Part shown: piece by piece, positions 48,732 through 59,270 of the stretch
Layout of the letters: each line of letters starts with the position of its first letter
Numbering within the stretch: the stretch's first letter is position 1
From: Williamsia sp. CHRR-6
GTDB taxonomy: Bacteria > Actinomycetota > Actinomycetes > Mycobacteriales > Mycobacteriaceae
Direction of reading: 5' to 3'
Length of the DNA stretch: 64,000 bases
Assembly: GCF_018474015.1 (NCBI RefSeq)
Contig: NZ_JAHCSG010000001.1
Location: 372,001-436,000, forward strand
Notes under the pieces: generated by a model
The model's database searches: none
Told to the model about the DNA's origin: nothing
Seen by the model: only the letters and a program-made list of their open reading frames with translations
Position numbers and translations under genes: made by a program

Positions 48732-51389
48732 TCAGGCGACCGACTCGCGGTGCGCGTGGACGGTGGTGCGTTCGCGGGCAGGGCGTCCGATGCCGTGGGC
48801 GATGGCCTGCAGCTGCGCCACCGATTTGGCCGACCCGTGTTCTGATCCGGCCATGCGCGAAATGGTCTCCTCCATCAACGTGCCACCCAGATCGTTGGCC
48901 CCACCTTGCAGCATCACCTGGGTTCCCGCATCACCGAGCTTCACCCAACTGGTCTGGATGTGATCGATCCGACCGTGCAACATCACCCGCGCCAACGCGT
49001 GCACCGCCCGATTGTCACGGTGGGTGGGCCCCGGTCGCGAGGCACCCGCCAGGTACAGCGGCGAGGACTGGTGCACGAACGGCAGCGGCACGAACTCGGT
49101 GAAACCACCGGTCCGATCCTGGATACCACGCAACACATTCAGGTGTGCCACCCAGTGATGGGGTGCGTCGACGTGGCCGTACATCATCGTCGAGCTCGAC
49201 CGCAGACCCACCTCGTGCGCCGTGGTCACCACGTCGATCCAGGTTGCGGTGGGCAACTTGCCCTTGGTCAACACCCAGCGCACCTCGTCGTCGAGTATCT
49301 CGGCGGCGGTGCCGGGAATGGTGTCCAGCCCGGCTTCGCGCAGCGCGGTCAGCCACTCGCGCACACTCTGTCCCGATCGCGACGCACCGTTGACGATCTC
49401 CATGGGGCTGAAGGCATGCACATGCATCGAGGGCACCCGCGCCTTGACCGCTCGCACCAGATCGGCGTAACCGGTCACCGGCAACTCCGGGTCGATGCCG
49501 CCCTGCATGCACACCTCGGTCGCCCCGGCCACATGCGCCTCCCACGCACGGTCGGCCACCTCCTGCGCCGAGAGGGTGTAGGCGTCGGCGTCGCCTTTGC
49601 GCTGCGCGAACGCACAGAAGCGGCAGCCGGTGTAGCAGATGTTGGTGAAGTTGATGTTCCGGTTCACCACGTAGGTGACGTCGTCACCGACCACGGATGC
49701 GCGCAACGAATCAGCCAGCGCCACAAGCGCTTCTAGCTCCGGACCATCGGCCGTGGCCAGCGCCAGGTAGTCGGCATCGCTGCAGCCCGCTGGATCGGAT
49801 TCGGCGTGCCGCAGCGCGTTCACTACGTCGGAGTCCAACCGTGGGCCCCTACGCGCGGCCGAATCATTGAGCGCCAGAACCTGTTCGCGCACGGTCTCCC
49901 AGTTACCGAAGGCGCTCCCGAGGTCACTGCGAGTGTCGGTGGCGCGGCCGTCGGTGTCGATGGCGGTGTGCAGATCCACCCGCCCGCTGGACTGCCAGTC
50001 CTCGTCGGGTTCTTGCCACGGTCGGCCCTGCGGGATGACATCGGCGGCCAGCCCGGTGTCGGGATCGGCCAGCGCCCGCACGTGCCCAGCCAGCCGAGGA
50101 TCGATCCACGGCGAACCCGCCAACACGTACTGCGGCTGGGCCGCAACACGTTCGGTGAGGACATAGCCGGTGGCTGCGGTGATCTCGGCGAGGGCATCGA
50201 GGTTGGGCCAGGGCCGCTCGGGGTTGACGTGATCAGGGGTCAGGGGCGACACCCCGCCCCAGTCGTCCACGCCGGCGCCGATCAGCGCCGCACATTCCCT
50301 CGCCGACACCAGGTTCGGCGGGGCCTGGATCCGCATGGCCGGGCCGAGCAGGATGCGGGCGACCGCCACCGTGGCCAGGAACTCGTCGATGTCGGCGTCA
50401 GGCGTGGCGCTCATCGCGGTGTCAGGCTTGGCCCGGAAATTCTGGACGATCACCTCCTGGATGTGCCCGAACGCCTTGTGTGTGGCGCGAATCTCCAGCA
50501 GCGACTCGGCCCGCTCGGTCCGGTTCTCACCGATACCGACCAGGATCCCGGTGGTGAACGGCACCGACAGCCGACCCGCGTCGACCAGTACCCGCTTGCG
50601 TACGTCGGGATCCTTGTCGGGGCTGCCGTAATGGCATTCCCCCTTGTCGGTGAACAGCCGAGATGCGGTGGTCTCCAACATCATCCCCATCGACGGGGCC
50701 ACCGGCTTGAGACGGGCGATCTCCTCCCAGCTCATCACGCCGGGGTTGAGGTGCGGCAGCAGGCCGGTCTCCTCGAGGACCCGAATCGACGCCGCCCGCA
50801 CGTAGTCCAGAGTGGAGTCGTAGCCACGTTCGTCGAGCCACTGCTGCGCCTGCGGCCACCGATCCTCGGGACGGTCCCCCAGGGTGAACAGCGCTTCTTT
50901 GCAACCGAGTTGGGCACCGCGCCGCGCGATGTCGAGTACCTCGTCGATCTCCAGGAACGCACCGGTGCCCTCGCGGGCGAGCTTGCCCGGCACGGTCACG
51001 AACGTGCAGTAGTGGCAGCGATCACGACACAGCCGGGTCAGCGGGATGAAAACCTTGCGGGAGTAGGTGATCTGGCGATCGCGCCCGGCGGCGATCAGAC
51101 CTGCGTCGCGTACCCGGGCGGCACTGACGCACAGGTCGGCCAGGTCGTCACCACGCGCTGCGAGCAGCACTGCGGCCTCGTCGAGGTTGACCGTCGCGCC
51201 GTCGCGCGCTCGTCGTAGCGCGCGTCGCATCGCCGACGGGCTGGGAGCAACGTCACCGGGGACTGCGGTGGCGCGAGCGGGGAATGCGGGCTCGGGCAGA
51301 TCGGTGGGGTAGGCGGTCACCTCTCGATCATGCGCCATCGCAGCCGGCTCCGGGCGCACCTGCCCCCGACCTGGACCGCCGCCCGTCAC
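48732..51389 (-). CDS. fbiC: FO synthase (bifunctional radical SAM enzyme)
   Basis: The 885-residue fusion has two radical-SAM halves: CRDRCHYC (Cys121, 125, 128; the CofG half) and CYTGCRFC near residue 585 (the CofH half), with [10 protein letters not shown] before the latter. It makes the deazaflavin FO from a tyrosine and 5-amino-6-ribitylamino-uracil. The GTG 51389 start overlaps the stop of the upstream membrane gene, but Met18 (MAHDREV) could be the real start. fbiC, fbiA and fbiB, all F420 genes, fall within 24 kb here. Confidence 0.95.
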   Translation of the reverse strand: MTGGGPGRGQVRPEPAAMAHDREVTAYPTDLPEPAFPARATAVPGDVAPSPSAMRRALRRARDGATVNLDEAAVLLAARGDDLADLCVSAARVRDAGLIAAGRDRQITYSRKVFIPLTRLCRDRCHYCTFVTVPGKLAREGTGAFLEIDEVLDIARRGAQLGCKEALFTLGDRPEDRWPQAQQWLDERGYDSTLDYVRAASIRVLEETGLLPHLNPGVMSWEEIARLKPVAPSMGMMLETTASRLFTDKGECHYGSPDKDPDVRKRVLVDAGRLSVPFTTGILVGIGENRTERAESLLEIRATHKAFGHIQEVIVQNFRAKPDTAMSATPDADIDEFLATVAVARILLGPAMRIQAPPNLVSARECAALIGAGVDDWGGVSPLTPDHVNPERPWPNLDALAEITAATGYVLTERVAAQPQYVLAGSPWIDPRLAGHVRALADPDTGLAADVIPQGRPWQEPDEDWQSSGRVDLHTAIDTDGRATDTRSDLGSAFGNWETVREQVLALNDSAARRGPRLDSDVVNALRHAESDPAGCSDADYLALATADGPELEALVALADSLRASVVGDDVTYVVNRNINFTNICYTGCRFCAFAQRKGDADAYTLSAQEVADRAWEAHVAGATEVCMQGGIDPELPVTGYADLVRAVKARVPSMHVHAFSPMEIVNGASRSGQSVREWLTALREAGLDTIPGTAAEILDDEVRWVLTKGKLPTATWIDVVTTAHEVGLRSSSTMMYGHVDAPHHWVAHLNVLRGIQDRTGGFTEFVPLPFVHQSSPLYLAGASRPGPTHRDNRAVHALARVMLHGRIDHIQTSWVKLGDAGTQVMLQGGANDLGGTLMEETISRMAGSEHGSAKSVAQLQAIAHGIGRPARERTTVHAHRESVA

Positions 51390-51775
51390 CGCGGCCCCAC
51401 CACCGGACGTGGCGGGGTGTCGCGGGTCGGCGTCGGCAGCCGACCCGACCAGGACGCGATCACCGGCACTCCCACCCCGAAACCGATCAACGCCAGAATG
51501 CGCCAGTCCTGCAGTACCCCGTCACCGCCGGGCCCGCCGAGAAGCGCCGCGAACACCACGACCGACCAGGCCGCCAGCGGGGCGAAGCGGGCCGCGCCAT
51601 GCGTGGTCGCCGCTGCCAGCCACACCAACCCCAGGTTCAGCAGTCCGCCGATCACAGTCGCCGCGGGAAAGGGCACCGAACCGACGTAGACGTAGGTGAA
51701 GGCGATGCTCAGCACGGCAACGATCGCCCCGTCGAGCGTCAACGCGGCCAGCAGCACCCGATCGATCGATTTCAC
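51386..51775 (-). CDS. Small membrane protein between mshB and fbiC
   Basis: The 129-residue protein has about four predicted membrane segments ([67 protein letters not shown]) and a Pro/Arg-rich tail. Rv1171 is in this slot; function is not known. It overlaps both neighbours by 4 bases, so it is translated with mshB and fbiC. Confidence 0.82.
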   Translation of the reverse strand: MKSIDRVLLAALTLDGAIVAVLSIAFTYVYVGSVPFPAATVIGGLLNLGLVWLAAATTHGAARFAPLAAWSVVVFAALLGGPGGDGVLQDWRILALIGFGVGVPVIASWSGRLPTPTRDTPPRPVVGPR

Positions 51776-52686
51776 GTCACCGACCCGAACACGTCCACTT
51801 CGCGCCCGTCGATCAGGGGTCCCGACGTTCCGGCCACCAGGATGAGGTGTTCGACGGCGAACACCGGCTGCAGGATGTTGTTGGACAGGGCGTACTCCGT
51901 GCGACTGGGGGCCACCGTTATCTGGGTGGCGTGCGCGGCCAGCGCGGCGACCTTGCGGTCGAGCACCGAGCGCACGTCGATCGCGGTGGTGATCTCGGAG
52001 TCGGGACAGGACGGCAGCTCACCGGGTTCAGGCATCCGCCACCCTGCGGGCACGCGATCGGCGGCGGCAGCCAGTCCCGCCTGTAGCGCCGAGTCCTCGC
52101 TGACCGACCAGTAGTGCTTGGTCACCGACGTCCCACGGCGGGTGGCCTCGGCGATGGCCTCGGCGCAGATGCGGTGCACGGTCACATGATCGGGATGACC
52201 GTAGGTGCCTGCGGGGTCGTAACCGATCAACACCTGCGGGGCCCGCTCGACGATGAGGTCGGCCAGCGCCGCAACCGGGGCGGCGCCTGCGTTGCTGAAC
52301 GCCCGCGGGTGCGCGGCCGCCGGCGAACCGGCCATCCCCGAGTCTCGCCACCGACCGGCGCCTCCGAGGAACAGCGGTTCCAGCGGCCGGTCGTCTGGGC
52401 TGAGGGCCGCCAACGCCTGCGTCAGTTCCAACACCCGGTAGCCACCGAGCTGATCGGCACCACCGTCGGCGACCAGGCCCGCCCAGGTGGCCCCGATCAC
52501 CTCGCCCTCTTCGCCGAGCGTGCAGGTCACGACCGTGACCTCGGCACCCTCGGCGAGATATCGGGCGATGATGCCGCCGGTCATGATCGACTCGTCGTCG
52601 GGGTGGGCGTGCACCACCATCAATCGCAGCGGCGCGGGGTCGGCCGCAGCATCGAGATCCGCCGCTGCGGCGTGGGTGGCGCTCAC
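51772..52686 (-). CDS. mshB: N-acetyl-GlcNAc-inositol deacetylase (mycothiol synthesis)
   Basis: GTG 52686 (VSATHAAAAD), overlapping the lpqW stop, gives 304 residues; the frame further upstream lies antisense to lpqW codons and is not used. The zinc motif is HAHPDDE (residues 26-32), and GHPDHVTVH supplies the third ligand. The enzyme deacetylates GlcNAc-Ins to GlcN-Ins, the second step of mycothiol. It is followed by the membrane gene and fbiC. Confidence 0.94.
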   Translation of the reverse strand: MSATHAAAADLDAAADPAPLRLMVVHAHPDDESIMTGGIIARYLAEGAEVTVVTCTLGEEGEVIGATWAGLVADGGADQLGGYRVLELTQALAALSPDDRPLEPLFLGGAGRWRDSGMAGSPAAAHPRAFSNAGAAPVAALADLIVERAPQVLIGYDPAGTYGHPDHVTVHRICAEAIAEATRRGTSVTKHYWSVSEDSALQAGLAAAADRVPAGWRMPEPGELPSCPDSEITTAIDVRSVLDRKVAALAAHATQITVAPSRTEYALSNNILQPVFAVEHLILVAGTSGPLIDGREVDVFGSVT

Positions 52687-54677
52687 GGGTTCACCAGGCC
52701 CCAGGTCGCGGCGTTGCCGAAGATGAGACTGGCCACCGGGCCCTGCAGTCGCACCCCGGTGATCCCGGGACCGACGGCGGTCAGGATCGAGTCCTGATAG
52801 ATCGGCAGGTCGGTGAACTGGGCCGCCACCAACGGCTCGGCGGTACGCAGCAGATCCAACGGGTCGGCAACGGTCATCGCGCGAGCGGCCAACTCGGCCA
52901 GGCGCGGGTCGCACAGACCAGCCGGTGTCGCCGGGAACCTCGCGCGCGGGACCGCCGACTGACCCGGTGCCGGCACCGACGACGAGGCGACGTCGGGCGT
53001 GGTGGGACTCGCCTGCGACGGGGCCGGCGTCGGGCTCGGTGGAGTCCCGGCATCGTCGGCGCGCGGGTCGCAGTTCTGCGACGACGCCAATCGGGTGGCC
53101 GGCGAGATCGCCGAGCTACGCCACCCCACCACCAGGTCCACCCCGCCGTCGGTGAGCACCGGCCCGTAGAGCTCATCGCTGCGCAGGACCCGCACCCCGG
53201 TGCTGATGCCTGCCGCGCGCAACTGGTCGGCCAGGCTGTCGGCTGCCGACCGGGTGCGCAGATCGCCGGCCACCACACCGATCCGCAGGGTCAGGGTCGA
53301 ACCCGCGCGCTGCAGCGGGACAACGCCTGTGGGGAGTCGGGTCGCCTCGGTGCCCTCCGACCCGGGTTCGACCGACGGTGTGCTCGTCGTGGGGACCGAG
53401 GCGGTCGACCCGCTCGATCCGACCGCCGAGGACGGCCCGGTCGGGTTCGGCACGCTGGCAGTGGTGGTCGACGGAGCCGAGATGGGTTGCACCGCTGCAG
53501 GTTCCGGCCGGTAGCCGGCAGCCGCGAACAGCTCGGCGCGGCGGGCAGGGTCGGGACGGGGCCGAAGCACCGGGAAGTACCCGGGGTCGGACGGATCGAG
53601 AACGGTGTTCGCCGAGGGCGTCACCACCGCGTCGCCGGCGCTGGCGTCGATGATCGTCTGCGGGTTGATCGCACCGAACACGGCCTCCCGCAACCGGATG
53701 TCGGCCATCGCCGTGCTGCGGACGTTGGCGGTTATCCCCAGTGAGCGGGCCACGGGCATCCGCGACAGGGTCACTCCGGGGATCGCCGACAGCGTCCCGG
53801 CGATGGCGGGTCCTCCGGCGAGGGCGACGACACCGGTGTCACCTGAGCGCACCGACTCGGCGAGCTGACTCTGCGTGCCCACCCGATGCAAGACGATCTT
53901 GTCGATCACCGCAGCGGTACGCCAGTAGCGGTCGTTGCGCAGCAACCGCACCTCGTCGCGACTGGTGTCGTTGACGATGACCGTGTACTGCCCACCCGAG
54001 GCGGGCAGCCCCGGACTCATCGCGGTACGGAACCCGTTGGGGATGCCGCGCAGGATGTGCGACGGGAGCAGCGCCGAGAAGAGTTCTCGCCAGGCCGGAT
54101 ACGGGCTGGCGAACCGCACGACGGCCTCCTTGCCGCCCGCGCGCGAGGCGACGTCGTCGATCAGCCGATAGCCCGCGGGTGCCACCACCCCGTCGGACTT
54201 GCTCATCATCTGCCACAGATAGGCAAAATCGTCGGCGGTCACCGGCAACCCGTCCGACCACTGCGCATCCTGGGTGATCCGATAGGTGACGGTGAACGGC
54301 TCCTGGGAGGTGACCTCGGCGCTGATCAACACCGCCGGATCGAGGACCCACGCCATCCCGTTCGGGGTCTGGACCGGGTCGAACGCGCTGGGCAGGGTCA
54401 ACGCTGCGACGGCGGCGGTCATCGGCGATTGGTCGGAGATCAGATGGGGGTTGAGCCCCACCCCGATGCTGTCGGTGGCCACCGAGATCTTCAGCCCCGT
54501 CGCCACGTCGGTGGGCGGGACCGGGGTGGCCGACTGTCGGACCGGCGGCGGCGGATCGGCCGCGCACGCGCCGAGCACGGTCACGGCCGCCAGCGCACCG
54601 GCCACCACCCACGCGCGGCGACTGCGCGTGCGGGTCGCCCCAGTGCGGGTCGAGGGAGTGCGGCGCACCCTAGCCAT
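52683..54677 (-). CDS. lpqW: LpqW-like lipoprotein (ABC peptide-binding protein fold)
   Basis: The 664-residue protein has an Arg-rich leader, hydrophobic core and lipobox VLGAC (Cys38), then an SBP family 5 fold (WSDGLPVTADDFAYLWQMM). Residues about 400-450 form a Pro/Ser/Thr-rich linker, absent in many binding proteins. In M. smegmatis LpqW regulates the branch point of phosphatidylinositol mannosides and lipoarabinomannan. Gene order (lpqW-mshB) equals Rv1166-Rv1170. No permease lies beside it. Confidence 0.88.
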   Translation of the reverse strand: MARVRRTPSTRTGATRTRSRRAWVVAGALAAVTVLGACAADPPPPVRQSATPVPPTDVATGLKISVATDSIGVGLNPHLISDQSPMTAAVAALTLPSAFDPVQTPNGMAWVLDPAVLISAEVTSQEPFTVTYRITQDAQWSDGLPVTADDFAYLWQMMSKSDGVVAPAGYRLIDDVASRAGGKEAVVRFASPYPAWRELFSALLPSHILRGIPNGFRTAMSPGLPASGGQYTVIVNDTSRDEVRLLRNDRYWRTAAVIDKIVLHRVGTQSQLAESVRSGDTGVVALAGGPAIAGTLSAIPGVTLSRMPVARSLGITANVRSTAMADIRLREAVFGAINPQTIIDASAGDAVVTPSANTVLDPSDPGYFPVLRPRPDPARRAELFAAAGYRPEPAAVQPISAPSTTTASVPNPTGPSSAVGSSGSTASVPTTSTPSVEPGSEGTEATRLPTGVVPLQRAGSTLTLRIGVVAGDLRTRSAADSLADQLRAAGISTGVRVLRSDELYGPVLTDGGVDLVVGWRSSAISPATRLASSQNCDPRADDAGTPPSPTPAPSQASPTTPDVASSSVPAPGQSAVPRARFPATPAGLCDPRLAELAARAMTVADPLDLLRTAEPLVAAQFTDLPIYQDSILTAVGPGITGVRLQGPVASLIFGNAATWGLVNP

Positions 54678-54688
54678 TCACCTACCGA

Positions 54689-56599
54689 TCAGCTGACGCT
54701 CTGATTGCGGGCTTTGGCGCGCGACCGCTCACGGCCACGCGCTGTCGCATCGAGTTCCACCTTGCGCACCCGCACCACCTCCGGAGTCACCTCGACGCAC
54801 TCGTCGGCGGCACAGAACTCCATCGCCGCCTCGAGGTCGAGTTGCATCGGCTTGGCGAGGGTTTCCATCACGTCGGCCGAGGACTGACGCATGTTGGTCA
54901 GCTTCTTCTCGCGGGTGACGTTGATGTCGAGGTCCTCCTGGCGCGGGTTGATGCCCACCACCATGCCCTCGTAGGTGTCGGCACCGGGTTCGACGAAGAA
55001 CGTGCCGCGGTCGGCGAGCTGGATCATCGCAAACGGGGTGACCGAACCGGCCCGGTCGCTGACCAGCGAACCGGTGTGACGCGCCCGGATCTCCCCCGCC
55101 CACGGGGCGTAACCGTCGAACACCGCGTTGGCGATGCCGGTTCCGCGGGTCTCGGTGAGGAAGTCGGTGCGGAAACCGATCAGGCCGCGCGAGGGGACGA
55201 TGAACTCCATACGCACCCAACCGCTTCCGTGATTGTTCATCTCACCCATCCGACCCTTGCGGGCGGCCAGCAGCTGGGTGACCGCACCCAGGTACTCCTC
55301 GGGCACGTCAACGGTCAGGTGCTCGAAGGGTTCGTGCAGCTTGCCGTCGACCTGACGGGTGACCACCTGCGGCTTACCGACAGTCAACTCGAACCCCTCG
55401 CGCCGCATCTGCTCGACGAGGATGGCCAAGGCGAGCTCGCCTCGACCCTGAACCTCCCAGGCGTCAGGGCGACCGATGTCGAGCACCCGCAGTGACACGT
55501 TGCCCACCAGTTCGGAATCCAAGCGCGACTTGACCATTCGCGCAGTCAACTTGTGACCCTTGACGCGACCGACCAGCGGCGAGGTGTTGGTGCCAATGGT
55601 CACCGAGATGGCTGGCTCGTCGACGGTGATGCGCGGCAACGCAATTGGGTTGTCCGGGTCGGCGAGGGTGTCGCCGATCATGATCTCGGGCATGCCCGCC
55701 ACGGCGACGATGTCGCCGGCGACGGCCGTCTCGGCCGGTGCGCGCTCTACGCCCACGGTGGCCAGCAACTCGGTGATCTTGGCGCGTTCGGTGACCGGCT
55801 CGCCGTCCACCTCGCGCAGCCACGCCACCGTCTGTCCCTTGCTCAGGGTGCCGTTGTGGATGCGGACCAGCGCCAGTCGACCCAGGAAGGCCGAGGCGTC
55901 GAGGTTGGTGACATGCGCCTGCAACGGCGCGGACACATCACCCTTGGGTGCGGGCACGTAGCTGAGCAAGACGTCGAAGAACGGGTCGAGGTTCTCGCCC
56001 TCGGGCACGTTGCCGTTCTCGGGGGCGACGGTGCTCGCGATACCCGCACGACCTGAGGCGTAGAGCACCGGCAGGTCCAGGGCCAGCTCGGCGGCCTCGG
56101 CGGCTTCGTCGTCGAGATCGGAGGCCAGGTCCAGCAGCAGGTCGTGGCTCTCGGAGACCACCTCCTCGATGCGCGCATCGGGCCGGTCGGTCTTGTTGAC
56201 CACCAGGATCACCGGCAGCGACGCCGACAGCGCCTTGCGCAGCACGAAACGGGTTTGCGGCAGTGGACCCTCGGAGGCGTCGACCAACAACACCACGCCG
56301 TCGACCATCGACAGTCCGCGTTCCACCTCGCCACCGAAGTCGGCGTGGCCAGGGGTGTCGATCACGTTGATGACCACCTCGGTGCCGTCGGGCTGACGAC
56401 GGTGCACCGCGGTGTTCTTGGCCAGGATGGTGATGCCCTTCTCCCGCTCGAGATCACCGGAGTCCATCACTCGGTCGACCACCTCGGCACGTTCCTCGAA
56501 TGCACCCGACTGGCGGAGCATCGCATCGACCAGGGTGGTCTTGCCGTGGTCGACGTGCGCGACGATCGCGACGTTGCGGAAGTTCGGAACAGCATTCAC
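54689..56599 (-). CDS. typA: TypA/BipA ribosome-associated GTPase
   Basis: GTG 56599 ([10 protein letters not shown]) gives 636 residues, similar to other TypA proteins; ATG 56626 is 9 codons longer and also possible. G1 is AHVDHGKTT, switch [19 protein letters not shown]4 VVNKTDRPD, plus the C-terminal EF-G-like domains with [17 protein letters not shown]. TypA binds ribosomes in a GTP-dependent way under stress. It is divergent from a Cys-rich microprotein and shares its promoter region with tandem iron boxes. Confidence 0.95.
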   Translation of the reverse strand: MNAVPNFRNVAIVAHVDHGKTTLVDAMLRQSGAFEERAEVVDRVMDSGDLEREKGITILAKNTAVHRRQPDGTEVVINVIDTPGHADFGGEVERGLSMVDGVVLLVDASEGPLPQTRFVLRKALSASLPVILVVNKTDRPDARIEEVVSESHDLLLDLASDLDDEAAEAAELALDLPVLYASGRAGIASTVAPENGNVPEGENLDPFFDVLLSYVPAPKGDVSAPLQAHVTNLDASAFLGRLALVRIHNGTLSKGQTVAWLREVDGEPVTERAKITELLATVGVERAPAETAVAGDIVAVAGMPEIMIGDTLADPDNPIALPRITVDEPAISVTIGTNTSPLVGRVKGHKLTARMVKSRLDSELVGNVSLRVLDIGRPDAWEVQGRGELALAILVEQMRREGFELTVGKPQVVTRQVDGKLHEPFEHLTVDVPEEYLGAVTQLLAARKGRMGEMNNHGSGWVRMEFIVPSRGLIGFRTDFLTETRGTGIANAVFDGYAPWAGEIRARHTGSLVSDRAGSVTPFAMIQLADRGTFFVEPGADTYEGMVVGINPRQEDLDINVTREKKLTNMRQSSADVMETLAKPMQLDLEAAMEFCAADECVEVTPEVVRVRKVELDATARGRERSRAKARNQSVS

Positions 56600-56720
56600 T
56601 GGAGGAATCTTTCGGGTGGTGGGCATGCGAGAAGAGCCGAGCCTCGCTCGACCGCCATAAGGGTATCGGTAACCACGACCGGCGAGCGCATCGCGTTTGC
56701 GCACCGAGGCGCCGCCACCC

Positions 56721-56759
56721 ACAGGTAAGGCTACCCACATTTAGGTTCTGCTAACCTAT
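56721..56759. promoter_or_regulatory. Tandem IdeR/DtxR-type iron boxes
   Basis: Box 1, TTAGGTTCTGCTAACCTAT (56741-56759), matches the IdeR consensus TTAGGTTAGGCTAACCTAA at 16 of 19 positions. Box 2, ACAGGTAAGGCTACCCACA (56721-56739), matches at about 13-14. They are 20 bp apart, centre to centre. They lie 37 bases before the microprotein start and 122 bases upstream of the typA start. Confidence 0.72.
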
Positions 56760-56795
56760 GGTCCAGTCGTTGCTGCAGAGAGGTTCACATCCGAG

Positions 56796-56972
56796 ATGGC
56801 CAAGCTCACCCCGTCGACCTTCACCTCGGTCCGACCGAAGAAGAAGTGCTGCAAATCGTCCACGCGGTGTTCGAGTTGCCCACTGGTGCTGCACCGACTG
56901 TCGAAGATGGGTGCCGAGGACTTCTCGAAGAAGGAATTCGCCAAGGCGCTCAAGAAGGTTCGCGCCGCCTGA
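56796..56972 (+). CDS. 58-residue Cys/Lys-rich microprotein
   Basis: ATG 56796 opens MAKLTPSTFTSVRPKKKCCK, then STRCSSCPLVLHRLSKMG, and ends FAKALKKVRAA. The pattern Lys-rich, Cys-Cys, x5, Cys-x-x-Cys-Pro (residues 18-27) is one I recall in small conserved actinobacterial proteins of unknown role; four Cys could bind zinc or iron. The downstream half is a basic helix. The gene is preceded by two iron boxes, so expression is probably iron dependent. Strong codon order argues that it is real, although it is too short for standard gene finders. Confidence 0.72.
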   Translation: MAKLTPSTFTSVRPKKKCCKSSTRCSSCPLVLHRLSKMGAEDFSKKEFAKALKKVRAA

Positions 56973-57199
56973 TCACGAGCCGGTCACCGTTACCTCGCAG
57001 AGTCTGCCTGCGCATAGTGGGACGTGTAGGACATTCGGTCGATCCGCGGCCCCTGGCGCTGCGGGCGGTGCACTCGACGCCGCTTCGGCTCCAGCGGCCT
57101 CGGGACCAGCTGGGACAACGGGTCTGGGCAGACCCTGATGGCCTTCGGCGACGCGATCGGCAACTGCACTGGCGCGCGGCCAACAGTGACGTGATGGCC

Positions 57200-57703
57200 T
57201 CAGCAGGGGCTCGATTCTCCGATCTTGACCACCGAGAGCACGGCCTCACCCTCGCCCACCGGCGAGCCTGGCGCAGGGGTCTGTGCCACCACGATCCAGT
57301 TGCGATCCATGAGTTGCCGCCGACCCTGGCCCGTGGCGTCGACGCTGCGCGAGAAGAAGACGCCGTTCTCCTGGATGAGGTCCTGCGCGGACTGAAGGTT
57401 CATGCAGACAACCGCAGGCATCACGCCGGAGCCGCCGCTCTGTGTGGACAACGGCGCGGACTCGGGGGCCGATGAGACAGGCGCCGTGACCGCCGGGGCG
57501 TCCGCGCTCGCGGGCGGAGAAACAGACGTCGCCACCGCGGTAGACGTTGTCTCATCGGTCGACGCAGACCCACCCGATGACGAAGAATCCCCCGCCGAAC
57601 AGGCGGTCAGCAGCGACAACGTCACACTTGCCCCGATCGCCACCAGCATCCGGCGGACACGCCGACCGTCGCGCTGCGCGAGCTCTGTGACCTCGACCAT
57701 CAT
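57200..57703 (-). CDS. Lipoprotein with C-terminal PASTA-like domain
   Basis: AGGAGG lies just before two consecutive ATGs at 57703 and 57700. The 167-residue product has a signal peptide and a lipobox (LLTAC, Cys35), a Ser/Thr/Ala/Pro-rich linker (35-95) and a domain with VVCMNLQSAQDLIQENGVFF and IVVAQTPAPGSPVGEGEAV, the PASTA pattern. PASTA domains bind peptidoglycan-related ligands. It is likely the last gene of the mutT2-thiamine transporter unit, 113 bases after mutT2. Confidence 0.75.
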   Translation of the reverse strand: MMVEVTELAQRDGRRVRRMLVAIGASVTLSLLTACSAGDSSSSGGSASTDETTSTAVATSVSPPASADAPAVTAPVSSAPESAPLSTQSGGSGVMPAVVCMNLQSAQDLIQENGVFFSRSVDATGQGRRQLMDRNWIVVAQTPAPGSPVGEGEAVLSVVKIGESSPC

Positions 57704-57816
57704 GGCCTCCTGACCGCTGTGTTCTCTGGAAATGTGACACAGCAGACCACGCCAGATCGATGAAACCGGGCATGAGAGCCCCAGAAGCAACCCAATTCCT
57801 ACGATCGGACGACAGG

Positions 57817-58215
57817 TCACCCGGTGAGCAGTGCGATCAGATCCGGCAGCCAGGTGCGGTCGGCCGGGACCAGCGTGCCCTCGGCGGCCATCACCCGTAG
57901 CTGATCAGCGTCCACCCAGCGCACGGCGAGATGCTCACCTGCGGTGGGCTCGCCCCCGAGCAGCTCAGCAGCGAGGGCAATGAGAACGAGATCGTCGGCC
58001 AGGGGTACGGGGTCGCCGATCACCGAGCCGACTCTGACCTCGATACCGAGTTCCTCGACAAGCTCTCGACCCAAAGCCGCACTTCGAGTCTCCCCCGGCT
58101 CGACCTTGCCCCCGGGTAGTTCCCACAGCCCGGCCAGGTGCGCCGGTCGTGCCCGTTGGGCGAGCAACAGTCGCCCTCCACCGAAGACCGCACCGGCCAC
58201 CACCTCACGGGTCAT
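57817..58215 (-). CDS. mutT2: MutT-type NUDIX hydrolase
   Basis: The 132-residue protein has the box GGKVEPGETRSAALGRELVE then ELG (about 35-58), which matches all catalytic positions of MutT. It hydrolyses 8-oxo-dGTP or other damaged pyrimidine nucleotides; M. tuberculosis MutT2 (Rv1160) has dCTP and 5-methyl-dCTP activity reported. The start overlaps the thiamine-transport ATPase stop by 4 bases. Confidence 0.9.
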   Translation of the reverse strand: MTREVVAGAVFGGGRLLLAQRARPAHLAGLWELPGGKVEPGETRSAALGRELVEELGIEVRVGSVIGDPVPLADDLVLIALAAELLGGEPTAGEHLAVRWVDADQLRVMAAEGTLVPADRTWLPDLIALLTG

Positions 58216-59270
58216 CCGATCACCGCCACCCGGTCGGGATCGACACGCAACCGCACCTGATCACCCCGCGCCACCGACGCAGCTGACACCGCTTGGGCGC
58301 GTTGCCCATCGGCGAACTCCACCTCCACCACCACGTCGTCGGGCAGGACCGTCACCGCGTGCACGCGCGCGGTGATCGCCGAGGAACGACTGTCATCGAC
58401 CAGCAGCGAGCGGGCTCGCAATCCGACCAGCACCGGCGTGGCGAGGTCGGCGGGCGCACCCGGCAGCGGGATCGGTCCCACCGCGGTGTGTACCGCGCCG
58501 TCACGGTAGTCGCCACTGACAACGGTGGTGCATCCGATGAACCGCGCCACCGACTCGTCGATCGGATTGCGCCACACCTGATCCGGCGTTCCCGACTGCA
58601 CGATGCGCCCGCGATCCATGACCGCGATACGGTCGGCGATCACCGCCGCCTCCTGATGGTCATGGGTCACCAGGATCGTCGGAGTTCCTGCGCGACGCAG
58701 GATCTCGGCGATCTCCCCGGCCAGCCGTTCCCGCAACAACCGGTCGAGCGCCGAAAGCGGCTCATCGAGCAACAGCAGTCGTGGGCGCGGGGCCAACGCT
58801 CGGGCCAACGCCACCCGCTGCGCCTGCCCACCGGAGAGCGCACCCACCGGCCGATCGGCAAAACCGGCCAGTCCGACCAACTCCAGCAACTCCGCCACCC
58901 GCTCGGTCACCGAACGTCTCGACCAGCGCCGAGTTCGTAGGCCATAGGCCACATTCCATCCGACCGAACGTCCCGGCAGCAGGGCGGCGTCCTGGAAGAC
59001 GATCCCGATGTCGCGTCTGTGCACCGGCACGCCGATTAGATCGACACCGTCGAACGAGATCGCTCCGGCCGCAGGGTGTTCCAGTCCGGCCACGGCTCGG
59101 ATCAAAGTGGACTTACCGCATCCCGACGCCCCGAGCAGCGCGGTGACCTGCGACCCGGTGCCGCCAAGGATCAGGTCGAACCCGTCGATCACCACCGACG
59201 ATCCGTACGCGACACGGAGATCCGAGATCACCAGTCCCGCAACATCGTTCGCGGACGCCGTAGCGGTCAC
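58212..59270 (-). CDS. ABC transporter ATPase, thiamine-type (ThiQ)
   Basis: The 352-residue ATPase has Walker A GASGCGKST (47-55), signature LSGGQAQRVALARAL, Walker B LLLLDEPLSALD and a C-terminal regulatory TOBE-like domain (VDDSRSSAITARVHAVTVLP). It overlaps both neighbours by 4 bases, forming ThiB-ThiP-ThiQ in one unit. Fe3+-type uptake is an alternative for this family, but the binding protein argues for thiamine. Confidence 0.87.
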   Translation of the reverse strand: MTATASANDVAGLVISDLRVAYGSSVVIDGFDLILGGTGSQVTALLGASGCGKSTLIRAVAGLEHPAAGAISFDGVDLIGVPVHRRDIGIVFQDAALLPGRSVGWNVAYGLRTRRWSRRSVTERVAELLELVGLAGFADRPVGALSGGQAQRVALARALAPRPRLLLLDEPLSALDRLLRERLAGEIAEILRRAGTPTILVTHDHQEAAVIADRIAVMDRGRIVQSGTPDQVWRNPIDESVARFIGCTTVVSGDYRDGAVHTAVGPIPLPGAPADLATPVLVGLRARSLLVDDSRSSAITARVHAVTVLPDDVVVEVEFADGQRAQAVSAASVARGDQVRLRVDPDRVAVIG

